Positions 1 to 8,818 are shown, counted from the first letter of the stretch. The stretch: 9,697 nt of DNA from Hyphomonas sp. (GCA_029287305.1 JARFRJ010000143.1:1-9697); one strand, 5' to 3'. Translations and numbers: made by a program. Notes: a model not told the origin generated them from the letters alone.

Positions 1-1486
1 TCAACTGTTTGACTATCCACATAAATTGGTTCAAGTCGGTCAACCCATTGCCCCGTTGATTGCACACAATCTGAATAAGGGCTGGATTGATGGGGATTTG
101 ATTGAGCAGGCGGATAAGCGTATCGCACATATGCGTTCTGGGCGCGTCCACAATTATGAGCGCCGCATCCCCAATGGGCGGCATCTGCGCATTTCTGGAA
201 ACCCAATGCCCGGGGGCGGTTATGTCACAACTTTTATTGACATCACAAAAGATAAAATCCGAGAAAAACAACTTCTTAATGCCAATGATAATCTTGAATC
301 ACGGGTAAAATCGCGCACACAGGCTCTTGAGAAAATGGCTGCCGATCTGGATGAAGCGCGTCTGGAAGCCGAAGGAGCCAATATCTCAAAAACACGCTTT
401 CTGGCTGCTGCCAGCCATGATCTCTTACAGCCCTTAAACGCGGCACGTCTATTTTTGGGCGCTCTGAAAGAAGAAACTGAACCAAAAAATTCGCATCGTC
501 AGGACTTGATAGCCAAGACTGAAAAAGCGGTGCAATCAGCGGATGAGCTTTTAAAGGGTCTTCTTGATATCTCTAGACTGGATCATGGCAAAGTGACCGC
601 CAATCCTGTAACCCTGCCTTTAGGGCCTTTGCTGGAAGACCTTGTCGATGAGGCCACGCCCATGGCCAAACGCGCTGGCCTGGAGATTGTTCTGGTGCCA
701 ACGCAATTGTCTGTTCGGGCGGATGCGGGTTTTTTACAAAGTATTTTGCGCAATTTCATTTCCAATGCCCGGCGCTATACAGTTAAAGGCCGCATATTGA
801 TCGGCGCACGTCGTCGCGGGGATCAGGCTCGAATAGAGATATGGGATACTGGCCCCGGCATTGCTAAGGATAAATTACCCGGTTTGTTCAAAGAATTTGA
901 GCGATTGAACGATGTCGACAATATCGGCATTCGCGGGGCAGGTTTGGGCCTGTCTATTGCCCGTCGACTGGCGGATATTATAGGGGGCCAAATTGAGGTT
1001 AAATCCTGGCCAGGCCTCGGCAGTGTCTTTGCTTTGTCTTGTCCTCTGGCAAGGGCTGATAGAGTAAGCTTTCCCATTAAGACCTCGCTACGAGAAACTA
1101 TCAGCCATAGACCTTTGAATTTACGAGTTCTTTGCGTTGATGATGAAGCGATTATCCTTCAGGGGATGCAATCCTTGCTGGAAGGTTGGGGCTGTGATGT
1201 TCTTTTGGCACAATCGCCCGATGATTTACAGGATATAGCTGATTATGGTGATATTGATGTCGTCATTGCCGATTATGATCTAAAGCACAAACAGACGGGT
1301 CTGGATGTGATCGGCACGGTTCGCCAGCACCTCAAACAAGCTGACAATGCTATCTTAATATCTGCCAAATCAACCCGTCAGGAGGTGTGGTTTCAAGATG
1401 AAACGGCCCATTTCCTGAAAAAACCTGTCGATCCGCAAGCAATTAAAGACTTTTTACTGCAATGCCAAGCGCGGCTTTTGAATTGA
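1..1486 (+). CDS. Hybrid sensor histidine kinase/response regulator (5' truncated)
   Basis: The reading frame is open back to the window edge (first full codon at 2), so the true start lies outside; the TTG at 26 is not a credible start. Counting residues from that TTG, residues 1-80 are the end of a PAS-like domain (NPMPGGGYVTTFIDIT), 82-118 form a likely coiled-coil linker, and 119-185 are the HisKA dimerisation region with phospho-acceptor His131 in ASHDLLQPLNAARLF. An HATPase domain follows, with N-box Asn247, G1 box DTGPGI from Asp274 and G2 box GAGLGL from Gly304. The C-terminal receiver has acidic pair Asp372/Asp373, phospho-acceptor Asp416 (VVIAD) and Lys466 (KKP). No output domain follows, so a phosphorelay partner is expected. 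The H-box and PAS style match the NahK/ErcS' family of alpha- and gammaproteobacteria. No transmembrane segment is visible in this part. The signal sensed is unknown. Confidence 0.95.
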   Translation, partial: QLFDYPHKLVQVGQPIAPLIAHNLNKGWIDGDLIEQADKRIAHMRSGRVHNYERRIPNGRHLRISGNPMPGGGYVTTFIDITKDKIREKQLLNANDNLESRVKSRTQALEKMAADLDEARLEAEGANISKTRFLAAASHDLLQPLNAARLFLGALKEETEPKNSHRQDLIAKTEKAVQSADELLKGLLDISRLDHGKVTANPVTLPLGPLLEDLVDEATPMAKRAGLEIVLVPTQLSVRADAGFLQSILRNFISNARRYTVKGRILIGARRRGDQARIEIWDTGPGIAKDKLPGLFKEFERLNDVDNIGIRGAGLGLSIARRLADIIGGQIEVKSWPGLGSVFALSCPLARADRVSFPIKTSLRETISHRPLNLRVLCVDDEAIILQGMQSLLEGWGCDVLLAQSPDDLQDIADYGDIDVVIADYDLKHKQTGLDVIGTVRQHLKQADNAILISAKSTRQEVWFQDETAHFLKKPVDPQAIKDFLLQCQARLLN

Positions 1487-1487
1487 A

Positions 1488-1505
1488 CCTGTCTTTTAAA
1501 GCAGG
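1488..1505. terminator. Small hairpin between convergent genes
   Basis: CCTG at 1488-1491 pairs with CAGG at 1502-1505. After a bulged T, CTT at 1493-1495 pairs with AAG at 1499-1501, leaving a three-base loop. It lies just after the kinase stop and before the end of the convergent VOC gene, where a bidirectional terminator would be useful. Neither side has a real T-run, so it is a weak candidate. Confidence 0.25.
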
Positions 1506-1520
1506 CTCTTGAGGAAAGGG

Positions 1521-1913
1521 TCAACCTATATCTATACGCCAGTCTGGAAAGCGGCGATTTTTCCCCGCAAACATGAGGCATATTTCATTGCCCGCCGGGT
1601 CTTTAAGACGCGCTTCCCGCCAGCCCCAGCTTTCATCTTCGGGAAGCTTATGAAATTTAAGGCCCAATGCCTGTAAGGCTTTGACATGGGCATCCAATTC
1701 AGCAGCGCTGTCATGGTCAAAATAGATCACTGTGTGTGAGGGGGCTTCTTGGTCTCTTATATGCAAGGACAGGGTTGCGCCGTCACCATTGGGACTTTCA
1801 AAGCGCGCATAGCGCGGCGGTGCATCGACGATCTGAACCAGACCCAATTGTGTGTAAAAGGCAATAGACACATTATAGTCCAGACAGGGGATTGTGATTT
1901 GATTAAGCTGCAT
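1521..1913 (-). CDS. VOC (glyoxalase/bleomycin-resistance fold) family protein
   Basis: This is a 130-residue single-module protein of the vicinal oxygen chelate superfamily. It opens with a beta strand and helix typical of the fold (LNQITIPCLDYNVSIAFYTQLGL, residues 3-25). It ends with the family signature KDPAGNEICLMFAG (residues 104-117), where Glu110 sits at the usual C-terminal metal-ligand position. The N-terminal strand carries Gln5 where metal-binding members often have His, and His51 lies in the LSLH strand. Metal use and substrate therefore cannot be read from sequence, and glyoxalase I itself is unlikely. The ATG at 1911-1913 is preceded by GGAG about 11 bases upstream. The gene lies 82 bases downstream of katG on the same strand, but a strong terminator separates them, so it depends on read-through or its own promoter. 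The last residues (RRFPDWRIDIG) extend a little beyond the usual fold. Confidence 0.85.
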   Translation of the reverse strand: MQLNQITIPCLDYNVSIAFYTQLGLVQIVDAPPRYARFESPNGDGATLSLHIRDQEAPSHTVIYFDHDSAAELDAHVKALQALGLKFHKLPEDESWGWREARLKDPAGNEICLMFAGKNRRFPDWRIDIG

Positions 1914-1933
1914 CCGTGTACCGGCTCCATCAT

Positions 1934-1967
1934 AAAAAAGGGCCGACCTGTTTTACAAGATCGGCCC
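1934..1967 (-). terminator. Intrinsic terminator of katG
   Basis: Read on the minus strand, GGGCCGA at 1967-1961 pairs perfectly with TCGGCCC at 1946-1940. A T-G wobble and a further inner CT/AG plus GT/AC helix lead to a tight A-rich loop. Six T's follow at once (1939-1934). It begins 29 bases after the katG stop and ends about 20 bases before the VOC start codon, so it should insulate the two genes. Confidence 0.92.
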
Positions 1968-1995
1968 AATAATGACTTAAAAGATCATCGGTGAT

Positions 1996-4224
<2,229 letters not shown>

Positions 4225-4243
4225 CTAAACCGATTCTAAACTT

Positions 4244-4277
4244 AAAATATGATTAGGCCTTTTGAATGTCCAATCAA
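4244..4277 (-). promoter_or_regulatory. Putative katG promoter
   Basis: On the minus strand TTGGAC (4273-4268) is followed after 17-18 bases by the A/T hexamers ATATTT or TATTTT (4250-4244). An overlapping alternative is TTGATT (4277-4272) with TAATCA (4255-4250), spacing 16. Either would start transcription roughly 45-55 bases upstream of the katG ATG. The hexamers are poor matches, as expected for an activator-dependent promoter. Confidence 0.4.
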
Positions 4278-4293
4278 TAATAAGGCGTTTTCC

Positions 4294-4310
4294 CATAGTT
4301 TTTTTCTATG
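4294..4310. promoter_or_regulatory. OxyR/LysR-type operator dyad upstream of katG
   Basis: CATAG, seven T's, CTATG make a perfect 5+5 dyad. The inner part is ATAG-N7-CTAT, the known half-site pattern of the H2O2-sensing activator OxyR, and it contains the general LysR-family T-N11-A core (T4296 to A4308). Its centre (4302) lies about 65 bases upstream of the start point predicted from the putative katG promoter, where LysR-type recognition sites usually sit. I do not see a clear second dyad at the 22-base offset of the full OxyR tetramer site. No oxyR gene is in the window. Confidence 0.6.
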
Positions 4311-4508
4311 TTGAAAGCGGTTCAGTTAGGATTTCTGGAAACCGCAAGATATAGTTTTGTAGCAAAAATTATCCTTCAGAATAGCGGCCATTACGTTTTG
4401 ATCACCGAATGTTTAGGTATGGGAAGGGACAATATAAACACGCTGGCGATGACACAGTTTTGCTTTACATCAAACTTTACCTTGATCACAGTCTATTTTT
4501 CTCCTAAC
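4311..4508. other. Intergenic DNA with no recognised gene
   Basis: This 198-base A/T-rich stretch lies between the katG dyad and the upstream nad inverted repeat. It shows no coding sequence with a ribosome binding site and no RNA gene that I recognise. The only pattern is a short inverted pair ATCAA (4469-4473) and TTGAT (4482-4486), which is too weak to assign. Confidence 0.5.
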
Positions 4509-4527
4509 AGACTTTTGCTCAATTTGA
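4509..4527. repeat. Left arm of 19-bp perfect inverted repeat (upstream nad operator)
   Basis: The sequence agacttttgctcaatttga is the exact reverse complement of 4595-4613, with 67 bases between the arms. It contains the partial palindrome CTCAA-T-TTGA, the same core as the right arm. It lies about 40 bases upstream of the nadA -35 hexamer, so it is best read as an auxiliary operator. A short inverted-repeat element remnant is the alternative. Confidence 0.8.
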
Positions 4528-4566
4528 TAAAAAGTTGGATAGCGTAATTGACTGCATTACCTTGTA

Positions 4567-4595
4567 TTGAGAACGTGGTCCGCCTATGTTATACT
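4567..4595 (+). promoter_or_regulatory. Sigma70 promoter of the nadABC operon
   Basis: The -35 hexamer TTGAGA (4567-4572) and -10 hexamer TATACT (4590-4595) are 17 bases apart. Each differs from consensus at one base, and there is an extended -10 TG at 4587-4588. Transcription should begin near 4601-4603, giving a leader of about 80 bases. The CTCAA-A-TTGAG palindrome at 4594-4604 overlaps the end of the -10 and the start site, so a bound protein would block polymerase. Confidence 0.75.
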
Positions 4596-4613
4596 CAAAT
4601 TGAGCAAAAGTCT
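4595..4613. repeat. Right arm of 19-bp inverted repeat over the nad start site
   Basis: This arm is the perfect reverse complement of 4509-4527. It carries the better palindrome, CTCAA-A-TTGAG (4594-4604), directly over the predicted nadA transcription start. In alphaproteobacteria the known repressor of nad genes is NadQ. Position and symmetry fit such an operator, but I cannot confirm the NadQ consensus from memory, so the protein is inferred. Confidence 0.7.
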
Positions 4614-4644
4614 TGAGGCGTATATAATCGAGCACATAGGTACT

Positions 4645-4670
4645 AAGTAGGCATAAAAAAGTAGGTGTAA
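4645..4670 (+). repeat. Imperfect 12-base direct repeat in the nadA leader
   Basis: AAGTAGGCATAA (4645-4656) recurs as AAGTAGGTGTAA (4659-4670) with two differences, 14 bases apart. The second copy ends at the start of the nadA ribosome binding site. It may be chance or may affect ribosome loading. Confidence 0.35.
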
Positions 4671-4681
4671 AGGAGACAGAT

Positions 4682-5821
4682 ATGGCGGTAATATTGGATA
4701 TGGCGTCCCCCAACCAGTTAGATAAGGGCAAAGAGGCTTCTGCAGCTCATATGCTGGACCATATTGAGATAGATGCTGAAACGGATGCGCTATACGTGCG
4801 TGTTAAGGATTTCATCACACCTATGGAATGGCCAAGCATTGCCAAACGTGTTGCCGCGATCAATGCGCTGAAAAAAGAAAAAAGGGCTGTCATTCTGGCG
4901 CATAATTATATGACGCCGGATATTTTCCAGCTGATTGGTGATTTTCGCGGCGACAGCCTGCAACTTGCCCGCGAGGCGGCGCAAGTCGATGCTGAGATTA
5001 TTGTTCAGGCTGGCGTCCATTTCATGGCGGAAACATCAAAAATATTGGCACCGGAAAAAACGGTTCTGATACCGGATATGCGAGCAGGCTGTTCGCTGGC
5101 CGCCTCTATCACTGGCGCAGATGTTCGTCTGATCAAGGAAACTTATCCCGGTGTGCCGATTGTCACCTATGTCAACACAACGGCTGAGGTTAAAGCCGAA
5201 TGCGATATTACGTGCACCTCCTCCAATGCGGTTCAAGTCGTGGAGCATATTGCCAAAAAGTTCAATACAGATCAGGTTATTCTTCTGCCAGACCAATATT
5301 TAGCCCAGAATGTGGCGGCGATGACGGATATTACAATCCTGACCTGGCCCGGCGCTTGCGAGGTACATGAGCTGTTTTCAGCCGATGATGTGCGCGAATT
5401 GCGAGAGGCCCATCCCGGGATTGTTATTTTGGCACATCCCGAATGCCCACCAGATGTTTTGGAAGAAGCCGATTATGCCGGGTCGACATCTGCCTTGAGC
5501 CATTATGTATCAGATCGCCAGCCCGCACAGGTCGTACTACTGACGGAATGTTCCATGAGCGACAATGTTGCGGCTGATAATCCGGATGTGGATTTCATCC
5601 GTCCATGCAATCTTTGCCCGCATATGAAACGGATTACGCTGGATAATATCTATACGTGTCTTGTCGAGAGGCAGCATGAAGTGCGCATAGATGAAGAGGT
5701 CCGTCTGAAGGCCAAAAAGGCGATAGATGCCATGCTCGCTTTGCCGAAAATGGCCAAACCGCTTGATTTTGACGTCGGCCTGAAACCGCTTCAGATCGAT
5801 ATGGTCATGACCGCGGCTTAG
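4682..5821 (+). CDS. nadA: Quinolinate synthase NadA
   Basis: NadA condenses iminoaspartate (made by NadB) with dihydroxyacetone phosphate to quinolinate, the second step of de novo NAD synthesis, in the cytoplasm. The protein has 379 residues and the three pseudo-repeat layout of the family. The three cysteines expected to hold the 4Fe-4S cluster are Cys137 (MRAGCSLA), Cys226 (PGACEVH) and Cys312 (NLCPHMKRI). Substrate-site motifs are AHNYMTPDIF (72-82), GDSLQLA (90-96), VNTTAEVKAECD (164-175), HPEC (252-255) and STSAL (268-272). About 40 residues precede the core, longer than in the shortest homologues. The ATG at 4682 is chosen because AAGGAG (4670-4675) sits six bases upstream; ATG codons at residues 7 and 24 lack this. 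It is the first gene of nadABC and is controlled by the promoter and inverted repeat at 4509-4613. The cluster is expected to be sensitive to oxygen and peroxide. Confidence 0.98.
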   Translation: MAVILDMASPNQLDKGKEASAAHMLDHIEIDAETDALYVRVKDFITPMEWPSIAKRVAAINALKKEKRAVILAHNYMTPDIFQLIGDFRGDSLQLAREAAQVDAEIIVQAGVHFMAETSKILAPEKTVLIPDMRAGCSLAASITGADVRLIKETYPGVPIVTYVNTTAEVKAECDITCTSSNAVQVVEHIAKKFNTDQVILLPDQYLAQNVAAMTDITILTWPGACEVHELFSADDVRELREAHPGIVILAHPECPPDVLEEADYAGSTSALSHYVSDRQPAQVVLLTECSMSDNVAADNPDVDFIRPCNLCPHMKRITLDNIYTCLVERQHEVRIDEEVRLKAKKAIDAMLALPKMAKPLDFDVGLKPLQIDMVMTAA

Positions 5822-5844
5822 AGGCCCACTTAGACATTTTACCC

Positions 5845-5869
5845 CATGGCGAACGCCGTATGATTTTTT
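5845..5869 (+). terminator. Weak hairpin plus T-run between nadA and nadB
   Basis: GGCG (5848-5851) pairs with CGCC (5854-5857), extended by CAT/ATG across a two-base bulge (5845-5847 with 5860-5862). Six T's follow at 5864-5869. The two-base central loop is strained, so some pairs would open. It may be a leaky terminator that lowers nadB and nadC expression, or chance. Confidence 0.3.
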
Positions 5870-5932
5870 GGCTCTAGTCTTGATACGAAGCCATCCAGGC
5901 CTCTGCGCCACATAAGTTAAGTGATAACAGAT

Positions 5933-7462
5933 ATGCTTAAAGCTTCGGTTAAATCCGGTCCTGTTGACGATGTCCTGATTATTGGGGCAGGGCTTGCCGG
6001 ATTGTTTCTGGCGCTCAGACTCTCCCCCCGGCCCTGCACAATTATCTCACCTTCTCCTTTAGGAACGAATGCGTCTTCGGCCTGGGCGCAAGGGGGCCTA
6101 GCGGCGGCTCTGGACCCGCAAGACAGCCCAGCAGCGCATGCGGCTGATACGGTTGCGGCAGGCGCAGGTCTGGTCGACCCGATCATGGCCCATTTGATTG
6201 CGAAAGATGGCCCGGCTCGCATCCTGGACCTTTTGGAATTAGGCGTCCCCTTTGATCGGACCCCAAAGGGGGCCTTGGCCTTGTCTTTGGAGGCGGCCCA
6301 TTCGCGTCCGCGTATTGCGCGTGTTGCCGGGGATTTGGCCGGGCAAGCCATTATGCAGGCGCTCACCCAAGCGGCCCGTCAAAGCCCCTCTATCCATCTA
6401 ATAGAGAACGCAAAAGCTGTCAGCTTGCTGCAGGATGCACAGGGACGTATCAGCGGCGTAATCACTCAGGATACGGAGGCGCGCACAAGCCCGCGTCTGG
6501 CGCGGGAAACCGTCCTGTCGACAGGTGGGCTTGGTGGTCTTTATTCTGTAACGACAAACCCTGCCTCCGCCAAGGGAGACGCTCTGGCGATGGCGGCTGA
6601 GGCAGGGGCGCTTCTTTCCGATACGGAATTTGTACAATTTCATCCGACCGCTTTGGATGTCGGCCTAGACCCGGCCCCTCTAGCAACAGAAGCCTTGCGC
6701 GGGGCGGGCGCGCGGCTTTGCAATAAAAACGGTATGCCTTTTATGTCGGCCTATCACAGCGATGCGGAACTGGCACCGAGGGATGTTGTGGCCCGGGCCA
6801 TTGAGCTGGAGCGTGCGTCCGGACGAGGGGCTTTCCTGGATGCTCGCATAGCTATTGGGGCGGATTTTGAGACCCGTTTCCCGACCGTTTTCGACGCCTG
6901 TCAGAAGGCTGGTTTTGATCCACGAGAAAAGCTTATGCCGATCGCCCCGGCGGCGCATTATCATATGGGGGGCATTGTGTCAGATAGCTGGGGGCGGGCC
7001 TCTCTTGACGGCTTGTCAGTGTGCGGGGAATGTGCCTCAACGGGCCTGCATGGTGCCAACCGGCTGGCCTCTAATTCCTTACTTGAAGCGGTGGTTTTTG
7101 CTGAGCGTATTGCGCAGCGTCTGAAAGGTGACCGCTTGGCGGACCCCAAAGACGCGCATGGGAATATTCCCCGCCAGCTCCCCCCCTCGGTTTTCCAAGC
7201 CTTAAGGGTCCATATGTCCAAATCATGCGGCATTGTCCGTCACGGCGAAGGCTTGGCAGATTTTCTCAACTGGCTGGCTGAAATGGATGAGGCTTATGGA
7301 CCAAATCAGGCGAGTCTCGTGGCGCGTCTTATCGCCGAACCAGCTCTGGCAAGAGAAGAAAGCCGCGGCGGGCATCATCGCCTCGATTATCCAGACAGCC
7401 TTGTGCCCATGCGCAGTTATATTCAGTATAGACAAGGCCATATTCATATAGACAAGGGATAA
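5933..7462 (+). CDS. nadB: L-aspartate oxidase NadB
   Basis: NadB is a FAD enzyme that oxidises L-aspartate to iminoaspartate, passing electrons to O2 (making H2O2) or fumarate. Counting from a possible GTG at 5921, the dinucleotide-binding motif is IIGAGLAGL (20-28), with SSAWAQGGLAA (52-62) and STGGLGGLYSVTTNPASAKGD (200-220). Active-site elements are QFHPTAL with His241, ALRGAGA (258-264), RDVVARAI with Arg287, HYHMGGI (346-352) and GANRLASNSLLEA with Arg381. These match the succinate dehydrogenase/fumarate reductase flavoprotein family, and the length is typical for NadB. The C-terminal helical region ends with ESRGGHHRLDYP. The start is uncertain: GTG 5921 follows a stop directly, ATG 5933 is four codons later, and neither has a clear Shine-Dalgarno. 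I prefer the ATG. It lies 111 bases after nadA and two bases before nadC. Confidence 0.97.
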   Translation: MLKASVKSGPVDDVLIIGAGLAGLFLALRLSPRPCTIISPSPLGTNASSAWAQGGLAAALDPQDSPAAHAADTVAAGAGLVDPIMAHLIAKDGPARILDLLELGVPFDRTPKGALALSLEAAHSRPRIARVAGDLAGQAIMQALTQAARQSPSIHLIENAKAVSLLQDAQGRISGVITQDTEARTSPRLARETVLSTGGLGGLYSVTTNPASAKGDALAMAAEAGALLSDTEFVQFHPTALDVGLDPAPLATEALRGAGARLCNKNGMPFMSAYHSDAELAPRDVVARAIELERASGRGAFLDARIAIGADFETRFPTVFDACQKAGFDPREKLMPIAPAAHYHMGGIVSDSWGRASLDGLSVCGECASTGLHGANRLASNSLLEAVVFAERIAQRLKGDRLADPKDAHGNIPRQLPPSVFQALRVHMSKSCGIVRHGEGLADFLNWLAEMDEAYGPNQASLVARLIAEPALAREESRGGHHRLDYPDSLVPMRSYIQYRQGHIHIDKG

Positions 7463-7464
7463 GT

Positions 7465-8319
7465 ATGACTGCCAAACCGCCACCGCTTCCGGATATTATC
7501 CTGGACCCGATCGTTCGTCTTGCCCTGGCTGAGGATTTGGGCCGAGCCGGGGATTTAACCACAGATGCGACGATCGCGCCGCAGACACAAGCTGTCTTTG
7601 AGATCAGATCACGCGCCAGTGGCGTTCTGGCAGGAATGGATGCAGCCGCTTATGCGCTGAAGCTGATTGATCCGGATGTGGCGATGATCTGTTTCAAAGA
7701 GGATGGAGACAGGCTAGAGCCTGATACGATTATTGCCCGTCTGGAGGGAAAGGCCCGCTCAATCCTCACGGCTGAACGGGTCATGCTGAATTTTATTGGT
7801 AGGCTTTCCGGTATTGCCAGCCTGACCGCGCATTATGTATCTGCAATTGAAGGCAGCTCTGCGCGCATTGTCTGCACGCGTAAAACAACGCCGGGACATC
7901 GAGCCCTGGAAAAACGGGCTGTGCGCTGCGGCGGCGGCACGACCCATCGTTATGGCCTTGATGATGCCATTCTGATTAAGGATAATCATATCGCCGCCGC
8001 TGGCTCAATACAGCATGCGCTGCAAAAAGCGCATGATTATGCTGGGCATTTGCGCATGATTGAAATTGAAGTGGACACGCTTGATCAGTTGAAAGAAGCG
8101 CTGGAGTTTAAGCCTGATGCCGTCCTGCTTGACAATATGAGCTTGGCCCAGCTTACCGCGGCTGTGCAGATCATCAAGGGCCAATGCAAAGCTGAAGCTT
8201 CCGGGGGGGTAACGCTCGAAAAAGTCCAGCCGATCTCCCAGACGGGGGTTGATTTTATCTCTGTCGGGGCGCTGACCCATTCCGCACGGACCCTTGATAT
8301 TGGCCTTGATGCGACGTGA
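7465..8319 (+). CDS. nadC: Nicotinate-nucleotide diphosphorylase (carboxylating) NadC
   Basis: NadC (quinolinate phosphoribosyltransferase) joins quinolinate and PRPP to give nicotinate mononucleotide, CO2 and pyrophosphate. The protein has 284 residues, the usual size. The N-terminal open-faced domain spans about 10-115 and is followed by the alpha/beta barrel. Active-site residues visible are Arg105 (ERVMLNF), the TRKTTPG motif with Arg139 and Lys140, His161-Arg162, Lys172 (LIKDNHI), Glu201 (EIEVDT) and Asp223 (LLDNM). Phosphate-binding motifs are EASGGV (244-249) and ISVGALTHS (265-273). The ATG at 7465 begins two bases after the nadB stop, with AAGGGA (7454-7459) inside the end of nadB as ribosome binding site, so the two are translationally linked. 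Cys137 stands before the TRK motif where some homologues have Asp. It is the last gene of the operon, and I see no clear intrinsic terminator after it. Confidence 0.98.
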   Translation: MTAKPPPLPDIILDPIVRLALAEDLGRAGDLTTDATIAPQTQAVFEIRSRASGVLAGMDAAAYALKLIDPDVAMICFKEDGDRLEPDTIIARLEGKARSILTAERVMLNFIGRLSGIASLTAHYVSAIEGSSARIVCTRKTTPGHRALEKRAVRCGGGTTHRYGLDDAILIKDNHIAAAGSIQHALQKAHDYAGHLRMIEIEVDTLDQLKEALEFKPDAVLLDNMSLAQLTAAVQIIKGQCKAEASGGVTLEKVQPISQTGVDFISVGALTHSARTLDIGLDAT

Positions 8320-8519
8320 AAGTGAGTTTCAGTCCTGATTTTGCCTGATCCTATGTTTTTAGAGCGTTTACGATTTGTCTGGAATCGCCTTAACGCTTAA
8401 ATCAGTCTTATTGTTCGCTTTACGGCCAGCGGAACGATCACTGGGCCGGGCGGTGAACCCGCTACAGTTCGCAGACAAGCGCTTTAGTTAACCCTCTAAA
8501 CTATCCAAGGCAGATGATT
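8320..8519. other. Structured intergenic region after nadC
   Basis: This 200-base gap holds no open reading frame that I can support. It contains the nested stem at 8362-8398, a second pairing GGCCAG (8424-8429) with CTGGGCC (8441-8447, one bulge), GTTCGCT/AGCGGAAC around it, GCGG/CCGC at 8451-8463 and a perfect 8-base palindrome AAGCGCTT at 8477-8484. No strong promoter is evident for the small gene that follows. Confidence 0.5.
8362..8398. repeat. Palindromic element, candidate dispersed intergenic repeat
   Basis: AGCGTT (8363-8368) pairs with AACGCT (8392-8397), and inside it CGATT (8371-8375) pairs with AATCG (8383-8387), leaving a seven-base loop. A G-T pair extends the base. There is no T-run on either strand, so it is not a standard terminator. 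The layout (AGAGCGTTTACGATT, short loop, GGAATCG, AACGCT) resembles dispersed palindromes I associate with alphaproteobacterial intergenic regions, from memory only. Confidence 0.5.
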
Positions 8520-8810
8520 ATGACAAAGTATACTGGTTCCAAAGCACACCCATCCGAATTTGACGCCTATGCAAGACTGGCCGAAGATGAGCCCTATTTT
8601 GTTCTGCGGGCAAATGACCCGCTTTCTTCAGCGATTGTAGAACTACATGCCTATATTGGGGCGGGGCAAGCGGGGGCCGCCCATAATAAGCTGGCGGAAA
8701 TTATGGCGCTGACCTCAGCTAGGCCCCCACGGCCAGCCTCAAGCCCGAAATATCGCGAGACTTTCGCCATTTCCCTCGCCATGGAACAATGGCGCAATGC
8801 TCATAGATAG
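8520..8810 (+). CDS. Small conserved-looking hypothetical protein
   Basis: I do not recognise a characterised family. The protein has 96 residues from the ATG at 8520 (98 from the ATG at 8514). AAGG at 8507-8510 is nine bases from the later ATG and only three from the earlier one, so the later is preferred. It is soluble, with no signal peptide or membrane segment. A first block, FDAYARLAEDEPYFVLRAND (residues 14-33 of the shorter form), leads into helical LSSAIVELHAYIGAGQAGAAHNKLAEIMAL. A proline-rich turn and a final helix ending in AISLAMEQWRNAHR follow. The phrase EPYFVLRANDPLS resembles a motif seen in short uncharacterised alphaproteobacterial and phage-associated proteins; that link is recall, not search. 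It stands alone between nadC and msrA. Confidence 0.75.
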   Translation: MTKYTGSKAHPSEFDAYARLAEDEPYFVLRANDPLSSAIVELHAYIGAGQAGAAHNKLAEIMALTSARPPRPASSPKYRETFAISLAMEQWRNAHR

Positions 8811-8818
8811 GCTGTGAG

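Noticed and set aside
4469..4486. ATCAA-N8-TTGAT inverted pair, considered as an FNR/CRP-type site
   Set aside because: The half-sites are in the opposite order to FNR (TTGAT-N4-ATCAA), the spacing is wrong, and it does not align with a promoter.
4308..4547. A 79-codon open frame on the plus strand between katG and nadA
   Set aside because: No ribosome binding site. It starts inside the OxyR-like dyad, runs through the left inverted-repeat arm, and its translation resembles no family I know.
4603..4681. nadA leader considered as an NAD riboswitch
   Set aside because: I see no conserved riboswitch fold or paired stems in this roughly 80-base A/T-rich leader, and a DNA operator already explains regulation.
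8320..8519. Considered as a tRNA or riboswitch because of its many short inverted pairs
   Set aside because: There is no anticodon arm or T-loop, and it lies after nadC rather than ahead of a gene it would obviously control. A palindromic repeat fits better.
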